64,000 bases of DNA from VXYL01 sp965116345 (GTDB lineage Bacteria > Pseudomonadota > Gammaproteobacteria > Pseudomonadales > Azotimanducaceae), in NCBI GenBank assembly GCA_965116345.1, contig OZ220680.1, positions 1,798,001-1,862,000 of the forward strand, read 5' to 3'. The position numbers and the translations under genes were made by a program. This document shows positions 58,262-64,000 of this stretch, one piece after another; positions within the stretch are counted from its first letter, which is position 1, and each line of letters starts with the position of its first letter. Below the pieces are notes generated by a model that saw only the letters and a list, made by a program, of their open reading frames with translations, was not told the DNA's origin and did no database searches.

Positions 58262-60547
58262 TCAGAAGCTGATCGGCAACTCGTGATGGGGGACGGCGCG
58301 CTCCAGGCCTGCGCCGACGAGTTGGTCGCGGACGAACTCGAGGATTTCGCTGTTCGACTGCATGCGCAGCGCGCGTGCCAGGATGCGGCGGCAGTCGATC
58401 AGCGAGACGCTGCGGATCACCCACTTCACTCTCGGTAGGTTGGCGGCGTTCATCGACAGCACGTCGTAGCCCATGCCGACGCACAGTACGGCACCCTCCG
58501 GGGTGCCGGCCAACTCGCCGCAGATGCCCACCGGTTTGCCCTCGGCGTGGCAGGCCTTGGCGATCTCCCGGAGCGCCATGAGCATCGACGGGTGGACTTC
58601 CTCGAACAGGTCGGCGACGCGGGCGTTGGTGCGGTCCACGGCGAGCATGTATTGGGTGAGGTCGTTGGATCCCACGGCGAGGAAATCCACCCGCCGGGCG
58701 AACTCGCGGATCATGTAGACGACGCCGGGGATCTCGATCATGACGCCGATCAGGGGCTCCTTGACGACGTGGCCCTCCTCGACGAGTTCCCGGTAGGCCC
58801 GGTGGATGAGCACCTTGGCGTCGTCCACCTGCTCTAGGCGACTGACCATCGGCAGCATGATGCGCAGCACACCCTCGAGGCCCTCGTTGGCCTTGATCAT
58901 GGCCCGCACCTGGGCGAGGAAGATTTCCGGGTGGTCGAGGGTGATGCGGATTCCCCGCCAGCCGAGGAACGGGTTCTCCTCCTCGATGGGGAAGTAGGAC
59001 AACGGCTTGTCGCCACCGATGTCGAGCGTGCGCATGGTCACGGGGCGCGGTTCGAACGCCTCCATGTGCTCGCGGTAGATGACACGCTGTTCCTCCTCGG
59101 TCGGGAAGCGATCGCCCACCGCGAACGGCACCTCGGTGCGGAACAGACCGATTCCCTCCGCCCCGCGGTCCAGGGAACGCGTGATCTCGCTCACCAGGCC
59201 GATGTTCACCCACAGATTGATGCGGTGGCCGTCGCGGGTCACGCTCGGCTGGTCCCGCAGGGATTCCAACTCGCGCGCGAACTCGACCTCGTCCTCTTGG
59301 AAACGCTCGTAGAGGTCCCGCACCAGCGGGCCCGGGTCTGCGAAAACCTCGCCGTAGTAGCCGTCGACGATCACGGTCGCCTTCTCGACGCCGTAGATGG
59401 GCACGTCGACGGCACCCATCACCGTGGGGATGCCGAGGGCATCGGCGAGAATGGCGCCATGGGAGTTGCGCGAGCCCTTGAGCGAGACGATGCCCCGCAG
59501 ACGCTCGATGGGCAGGTCGGCCATCATCGGCGCGGTCACCTCTTCGGCGACGAGGATCATGTCGTCGGGAAAGCTCGAACGCGTCTCGCGGATCTCCTGT
59601 AGGTTCGCGAGCACCCGCTGGCCCAACTCGCGGACGTCGGCCGACCGCTCGCGCAGGTACGAGTCCTGCATGCGTTCGAAGGTCGCGGCCTGGTCGAGGA
59701 TGGCGTGTTTCAGCGCGCCTTGCGCCCACTGGCCGGCGCGGATGTGCTCCCGCACGTCGCCGGCGAGGGCGGCATCGTCGAGCATGTGCAGGTAGGCGTC
59801 GAACAGTTCACGTTCCTCGGGACCCAGGTTCTTCGCCATCTGCGCGTTGATCCGCTCGATGTCGTCCCGGGCCTGGCCGATGGCGCGGTCGAACAGCGCC
59901 AGTTCGGCCTCGACATCGTCGGTCTCCCGGTCGGTAACGAGTTCCAGACGCGCGGCCGGCAGCGCCACGTAGGCCGTGCCGATACCGATCCCGGCAACCC
60001 CCGGTATGCCGTGGAAGCGTGCCTCCCGGGGCACCGATCCGTTCCCGGCGGCGAGTCCCTGGACCTCGCCGGTGGCCTCCGCGTGCGCGACGAGCCCCGC
60101 CACCTGGGCCGCGAGCGTCACCAGAAAGGCGACCTCGTCCTCGCGGTAGCGGCGGTCCCTGTCCTGGATCACCAGCACGCCGAGCACCTTGCGGACGTGG
60201 ATCATCGGAACGCCCAAGAAGGCGTCGAACGCCTCCTCGCCGATCCCCGCCACCTGCTGGAACCGCTCGTGGCTCGAAGCGTCGTCGAGATTGATCGGTT
60301 CCGCGCGCTCGGCGACCAGGCCCACAAGCCCTTCCGTAGGACCCAGCGACACCTTGCCGACCATGTCGGGGTTCAAGCCCTCGTTGGCGACGAAGTTGAA
60401 CCTCCCGGTGGCGTTGTCGCGCAGGTAGATGGAGCAGACCTCCGCGTCGAGGATCATCGACACGCGCGCCACGAGGAGGTCCAGTGAGGCGCGAAAGCCA
60501 GACGCCGCACCGACGTCCTGGACGATCTGTCTAAGCGCGTCGAGCAT
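58262..60547 (-). CDS. ptsP: PEP--protein phosphotransferase PtsP (EI-Ntr)
   Basis: This protein is 761 residues from the ATG ending at 60547, a 17-bp overlap with rppH. A GAF domain (about 20-165) is followed by the HPr-binding helical region, the phospho-His swivelling domain ('LKGSRNSHGAILADALGIPT', active His) and the PEP-binding TIM barrel ('GLFRTEVPF', 'LPMVSRLEQVDDAKVLIHRA', 'SNDLTQYMLAVDR'). First enzyme of the nitrogen PTS. The rppH-ptsP pair is conserved across gammaproteobacteria. Confidence 0.96.
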   Translation of the reverse strand: MLDALRQIVQDVGAASGFRASLDLLVARVSMILDAEVCSIYLRDNATGRFNFVANEGLNPDMVGKVSLGPTEGLVGLVAERAEPINLDDASSHERFQQVAGIGEEAFDAFLGVPMIHVRKVLGVLVIQDRDRRYREDEVAFLVTLAAQVAGLVAHAEATGEVQGLAAGNGSVPREARFHGIPGVAGIGIGTAYVALPAARLELVTDRETDDVEAELALFDRAIGQARDDIERINAQMAKNLGPEERELFDAYLHMLDDAALAGDVREHIRAGQWAQGALKHAILDQAATFERMQDSYLRERSADVRELGQRVLANLQEIRETRSSFPDDMILVAEEVTAPMMADLPIERLRGIVSLKGSRNSHGAILADALGIPTVMGAVDVPIYGVEKATVIVDGYYGEVFADPGPLVRDLYERFQEDEVEFARELESLRDQPSVTRDGHRINLWVNIGLVSEITRSLDRGAEGIGLFRTEVPFAVGDRFPTEEEQRVIYREHMEAFEPRPVTMRTLDIGGDKPLSYFPIEEENPFLGWRGIRITLDHPEIFLAQVRAMIKANEGLEGVLRIMLPMVSRLEQVDDAKVLIHRAYRELVEEGHVVKEPLIGVMIEIPGVVYMIREFARRVDFLAVGSNDLTQYMLAVDRTNARVADLFEEVHPSMLMALREIAKACHAEGKPVGICGELAGTPEGAVLCVGMGYDVLSMNAANLPRVKWVIRSVSLIDCRRILARALRMQSNSEILEFVRDQLVGAGLERAVPHHELPISF

Positions 60548-61112
60548 GGCCTGACGTGCCTGATGGGGGCGAACCGGAACACGGCGGCAGACCCCGCTGC
60601 GTCGCGTGCGGCGCCGACTCGACTTGCAGCGCCGGTGCCAGTTCGCGCAGCGCCCGGCGATAGACCCCACGTTTGAACGCGATGATCTGGCCGACCGGGT
60701 ACCAGTAGCTGACCCAGCGCCAGGCGTCGAACTCGGGAGAGGCGCCGTGGTCGGTGCGTACCGCGTCGTCGTCGGCCAACAGGCGCAGCAGGAACCACTT
60801 CTGCTTCTGGCCCATGAACGCCGGCGACGAGTCCCTGCGTCGAAGGTTCTCCGGCGTTCGGTAGCGCAGCCAGCCTTTCGTGCGGCGGCGAATTTCGACG
60901 TCCCTGTCCGTCAAGCCGACCTCCTCGCCCAGTTCGCGGTAGAGCGCTTCCTCGATGCTCTCGCCCCGCTCGATGCCGCCCTGGGGAAACTGCCAGGCGT
61001 CGAAACCGCCCACCCGGCGACCCCAGAGTACCCGCCCCTCGTCATTGTGGATGACAATGCCCACATTCGGCCGGAAGCCGTGGCGATCGAGATTGTCCGA
61101 GCGGACGCTCAT
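60531..61112 (-). CDS. rppH: RNA pyrophosphohydrolase RppH
   Basis: This protein is 193 residues from the ATG ending at 61112. It begins 'DRHGFRPNVGIVIHNDEGRV', has the Nudix box 'GGIERGESIEEALYRELGEE', and 'FDAWRWVSYWYPVGQIIAFK'. It removes pyrophosphate from 5'-triphosphate mRNA ends to trigger RNase E decay. The C-terminal 30 residues are Pro/Arg-rich and lie partly over ptsP. Confidence 0.95.
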   Translation of the reverse strand: MSVRSDNLDRHGFRPNVGIVIHNDEGRVLWGRRVGGFDAWQFPQGGIERGESIEEALYRELGEEVGLTDRDVEIRRRTKGWLRYRTPENLRRRDSSPAFMGQKQKWFLLRLLADDDAVRTDHGASPEFDAWRWVSYWYPVGQIIAFKRGVYRRALRELAPALQVESAPHATQRGLPPCSGSPPSGTSGHARRA

Positions 61113-61337
61113 ACCGATGCGCACCCGTCGCGCAAGTCTCCCCCCTGATCCATACGCGCGCGTTCGATTGTTCCACATCGGCAGCGGGGTTGCTGCGGTT
61201 ATGATCGTCAGTCCTATGAAACAAATGCGTCGTCTGTTGCCTGGCGGTCCGCGCCGCATCGCCACCGGGAGAATTGGCGAAGCGAACTCTCAGCCGGCCG
61301 CTTGCGGTCGCCGGCGACGCTGCAGAGCGGTCGCGTC

Positions 61338-63419
61338 ATGAACCGTTTGATCCGGGAGAGCAGTCCCTATCTCCAGCAGCATGCGGCGAACCCCGTCGAC
61401 TGGTATCCGTGGTGCGACGAGGCCATCGAGCGCGCCCGTGCCGAGAATCGCCCCATCCTGCTGTCCGTCGGCTACTCGGCCTGCCACTGGTGCCACGTCA
61501 TGGCGCACGAGTCGTTCGAGGACGACGCGACGGCGGCGGTGATGAACGAGCACTTCGTGAACATCAAGGTGGATCGCGAGGAGCGACCGGACCTCGATCG
61601 CATCTACCAACTCGCCCACCAACTGCTGACGCGCCAGTCGGGCGGTTGGCCGCTCACCGTGTTTCTCGACCCGCCGACGCTTCTGCCCTTCTTCACCGGC
61701 ACCTACTTTCCGGGCAGCCCCCGCTACGGGTTGCCCGGGTTCGCCGACCTGCTGATGCGCATCAGCAACCGCTATGCGGCGAATCGGGCCGAGGTCAAGC
61801 AGCTGGGCGAGCGGCTGGCCGACGCGTTCACCAACCTTGAAACGGCGGAGCGCGAGTCCGATGCGGACGACCTCAGTCTGCTGGCCGAGGCACGCCGACA
61901 GCTAGAGGCCAGCTACGACACGGCCGAGGGCGGTTTCGGATCGGCCCCCAAGTTCCCAATGCCGACGGCCATCGAACGGCTGCTGCGGCACTGGGCACAC
62001 GTGCACGCCGACCTCGACCAGCCACCGGACCGGGAAGCGTTGAACATGGTCATGACGACGCTCACCAAGATGGCGCGCGGCGGCATCTACGACCACCTCG
62101 GCGGGGGATTCTGCCGCTACGCAACGGACCGGCACTGGGCCATTCCCCACTTCGAGAAGATGCTCTACGACAACGGGGCGCTGCTCGCCCTCTATGCCGA
62201 CGCCCTGGGTCTCGGCCCGGATCCGCTGTTCGCGGGTGCCGTGCGGGAGACGGCGAACTGGATGATCCGCGAAATGCAACACCCCGAGGGCGGCTACTAC
62301 GCCGCCCAGGACGCCGACAGCGAAGGCGAAGAAGGTAAGTTCTACGTGTGGCGCCGGGACGCGGTGAGACGGCTACTGACCGAGGACGAGTATCTGTTGA
62401 TCGAGACGCTCTACGGTCTGGACAAGTCGCCGAACTTCGAGGGCAAGTGGAACCTTCACCGGCGGGACTCCTGGCAGTCCGTGGTCGAGCGCCTCTACCT
62501 CGACCAGGACACCGCCTCCGCCCACCTCGCGAGTGCCAAAGCCAAGTTGTTCGCCGCCCGCGCCGAGCGGACTCCACCGGGCAGGGACGACAAGGTGCTC
62601 GCCGCTTGGAACGGGCTCGCGATCAACGGCATGGCCAAGGCCGGCGTCCGACTCCGGGAGCCAGCATGGCTCGACTCCGCCGCGCAAGCGGCCGACTTCG
62701 TGCGCACGCACATGGTTCGCGATGGACGCCTGCACGCCACGTGGAAGGACGGCGTCGCCAACCATCCCGCCTATCTCGACGACTACGCCAACATGCTCCA
62801 CGGCATCCTGTCGTTGCTCTCCGCCCGCTGGCGCGACCATGACATGGCGTTCGCGGTCTCCCTCGGCGACGCCATGCTCGATCACTTCCAGGATTCGGAC
62901 ACGGGTGGTTTCTTCTTCACCGCCCACGACCACGAGCGGCTCATCCACCGTCCCAAGCCGACGACGGACGACGCCCTTCCCCCCGGCAACGGCGTCGCCG
63001 TGCGGGCACTCTCCGGCTTGGGGCACCTGACGGGCGAAGTCCGCTACTTGGAAGCAGCGGAGCGTACGTTGGCCTGGGCACGAGGCTTCATCGAGGGGCA
63101 CCCGGCAAGCCACTGCACCTTGCTGACCGCTCTCGAGGAGACCATCCACCCGCCGGAACTCGTTGTTCTCAGGGGGCCCGAGGCGGCGCTCGGCGAGTGG
63201 CTCGGTGTGGCCCGCGCGGGCTACCGGCCGTCACGTGCGGTCTACGGGATACCCGACGGTGCGACGCGCTTGCCGAAGTATCTGCCGGAAGCCGGGACCG
63301 GCGACGACAGGCGCCGCCCCTACGGAAACGAGGGCTCGCCGGTCGCGTACCTGTGCCGCGGTCTCGAGTGCTCCATGCCGATCACCGACCTCGAGGAGTT
63401 CAGGGGGAGACTCGTTTGA
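61338..63419 (+). CDS. DUF255 / SSP411-like protein (thioredoxin domain plus alpha/alpha barrel)
   Basis: This protein is 693 residues from the ATG at 61338. The N-terminal thioredoxin-like domain has 'YSACHWCHVMAHESFEDD' (CHWC, residues near 50). A long six-hairpin-glycosidase-like barrel follows ('GGIYDHLGGGFCRYATDRHW', 'HFEKMLYDNGALLALYADAL', 'DDKVLAAWNGLAINGMAKAG'), matching the YyaL/spermatogenesis-associated 20 family. Biochemical role unknown. Its TGA stop overlaps a TTG that starts the next gene. Confidence 0.92.
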   Translation: MNRLIRESSPYLQQHAANPVDWYPWCDEAIERARAENRPILLSVGYSACHWCHVMAHESFEDDATAAVMNEHFVNIKVDREERPDLDRIYQLAHQLLTRQSGGWPLTVFLDPPTLLPFFTGTYFPGSPRYGLPGFADLLMRISNRYAANRAEVKQLGERLADAFTNLETAERESDADDLSLLAEARRQLEASYDTAEGGFGSAPKFPMPTAIERLLRHWAHVHADLDQPPDREALNMVMTTLTKMARGGIYDHLGGGFCRYATDRHWAIPHFEKMLYDNGALLALYADALGLGPDPLFAGAVRETANWMIREMQHPEGGYYAAQDADSEGEEGKFYVWRRDAVRRLLTEDEYLLIETLYGLDKSPNFEGKWNLHRRDSWQSVVERLYLDQDTASAHLASAKAKLFAARAERTPPGRDDKVLAAWNGLAINGMAKAGVRLREPAWLDSAAQAADFVRTHMVRDGRLHATWKDGVANHPAYLDDYANMLHGILSLLSARWRDHDMAFAVSLGDAMLDHFQDSDTGGFFFTAHDHERLIHRPKPTTDDALPPGNGVAVRALSGLGHLTGEVRYLEAAERTLAWARGFIEGHPASHCTLLTALEETIHPPELVVLRGPEAALGEWLGVARAGYRPSRAVYGIPDGATRLPKYLPEAGTGDDRRRPYGNEGSPVAYLCRGLECSMPITDLEEFRGRLV

Positions 63420-64000
63420 CCGATCCACGCGTCGCGCTCAACCGGATCAACTGGAACGAACGGACAAAGGCGCATGCCGCGTCGGACTTCTACGACGTCG
63501 AGGGTTTCAAGGCCGGCCGCATCAGCTTGAGCGCCCTTGAACGCGAAGGTGTCGGCGACGTGCGGGGCAAGTCGCTGCTGCACCTGCAGTGCCACTTCGG
63601 CCTCGACACGCTCTCCTGGGCGCGACTGGGTGCGGACGTCACCGGCGTCGATATCTCGGACTCGGCCATCGATCTCGCCCGGGTAGTGAATGCCGAACTC
63701 GGCCTGAACGCCCGGTTCATTCGCTCGGACATCTACGATCTGCCCCGCGTGCTCGACGAGGAGTTCGATGTCGTCTACACGGCGATGGGCGTTCTCGCCT
63801 GGTTGCCCGATCTGGCCCGATGGGCACGGATCGTGGCGCGCTACCTGAAGCCCGGCGGCTTGTTCTACCTACTCGAGATCCATCCCTCGAGCCAGGTCTT
63901 CGACGACGAGACTCCGGTCGCCGCAAGCAGCGACCTGCGGATCCGCTACGACTACTTTCCCGATCCCGCCGGCATGCGGTTCCCCGGCGGGCAACCGTCC
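63416..64000 (+). CDS. Class I SAM-dependent methyltransferase, N-terminal part (runs off window)
   Basis: An uninterrupted frame to the right edge, 195 codons visible. The start is TTG 63416, overlapping the previous stop (TTGA); no ATG or GTG precedes the conserved part. SAM-binding motif I is 'SLLHLQCHFGLDTLSWARLG', followed by 'VTGVDISDSAIDLARVV', 'FIRSDIYDLP' and 'EFDVVYTAMGVLAWLPDL'. Substrate unknown. Confidence 0.88.
   Translation, partial: MTDPRVALNRINWNERTKAHAASDFYDVEGFKAGRISLSALEREGVGDVRGKSLLHLQCHFGLDTLSWARLGADVTGVDISDSAIDLARVVNAELGLNARFIRSDIYDLPRVLDEEFDVVYTAMGVLAWLPDLARWARIVARYLKPGGLFYLLEIHPSSQVFDDETPVAASSDLRIRYDYFPDPAGMRFPGGQPS

Noticed and set aside
58023..59729. Long minus-strand open frame of about 570 codons over ptsP
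   Set aside because: It reads an alternate frame of ptsP, rich in Arg, Pro and Gly with no motif; ptsP is intact in its own frame.

Overview
The window is GC-rich and densely coding. Gene content and gene order are those of a Gram-negative gammaproteobacterium: an LPS inner-core cluster, TolC, Lgt, EF-P with its EpmA/EpmB modification enzymes, RppH-PtsP, Orn, and the nnr-tsaE-amiB-mutL-miaA-hfq-hflX-hflK-hflC-purA superoperon. The LPS cluster and the waaF-ilvE junction resemble Pseudomonas more than enterics, but genus cannot be fixed from this sequence. No tRNA, rRNA, CRISPR or prophage was seen.

Layout. 1-3.8 kb: 5' end of a pyruvate phosphate dikinase gene, a VOC protein, folE2, a secreted protein of unknown function and a small Trm112-like protein. 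3.8-15.2 kb: the purA-to-nnr superoperon, read right to left. 15.2-20.4 kb: an Uma2-like nuclease gene interposed before queG, then a HAD phosphatase, orn, a rhodanese and psd. 20.6-24.4 kb: epmA-efp facing epmB and a membrane protein with a cyclase-like domain. 24.5-31.7 kb: parC, parE, cpdA and a DUF1249 gene, divergent from tolC. 31.8-36.6 kb: waaA, and a three-gene redox operon (secreted heme/beta-propeller protein, FAD oxidoreductase, aldo-keto reductase). 36.7-39.2 kb: the accessory spot, with a RAYT-like Y1 transposase, a LexA-box-like palindrome and a 455-bp tandem array. 39.2-51 kb: the LPS core operon (ilvE-waaF-waaC-waaG fusion-triple kinase-carbamoyltransferase-glycosyltransferase-hldE). 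51.1-58.2 kb: ilvD, a VanZ-like protein, fabV, a small membrane protein, folA-lgt, an NRDE protein and an SDR. 58.3-64 kb: ptsP-rppH, a DUF255 thioredoxin-domain protein and the start of a methyltransferase.

How the genes work together. hldE, waaC, waaF, waaG, the fused kinase and the carbamoyltransferase together make, phosphorylate and carbamoylate the LPS inner core on the Kdo-lipid A acceptor produced by WaaA. EpmA and EpmB modify Lys34 of EF-P. HflK/HflC regulate FtsH, MutL has an intrinsic nickase motif, and ParC/ParE form topoisomerase IV.

The most unusual signals are non-coding. They are: (1) the 455-bp tandem array with two long hairpins per unit, carrying DnaA-box-like TTWTCCAC motifs, beside a transposase with a LexA-like operator; (2) two near-identical four-hairpin elements of about 125 bp at convergent gene ends; (3) GTAG-headed palindromes, two of which sit in frame inside genes (amiB and the LPS kinase); and (4) repeated NTGA start/stop overlaps using TTG, GTG or CTG. 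Among proteins, the triple LPS kinase fusion and the WaaG double-domain fusion stand out.
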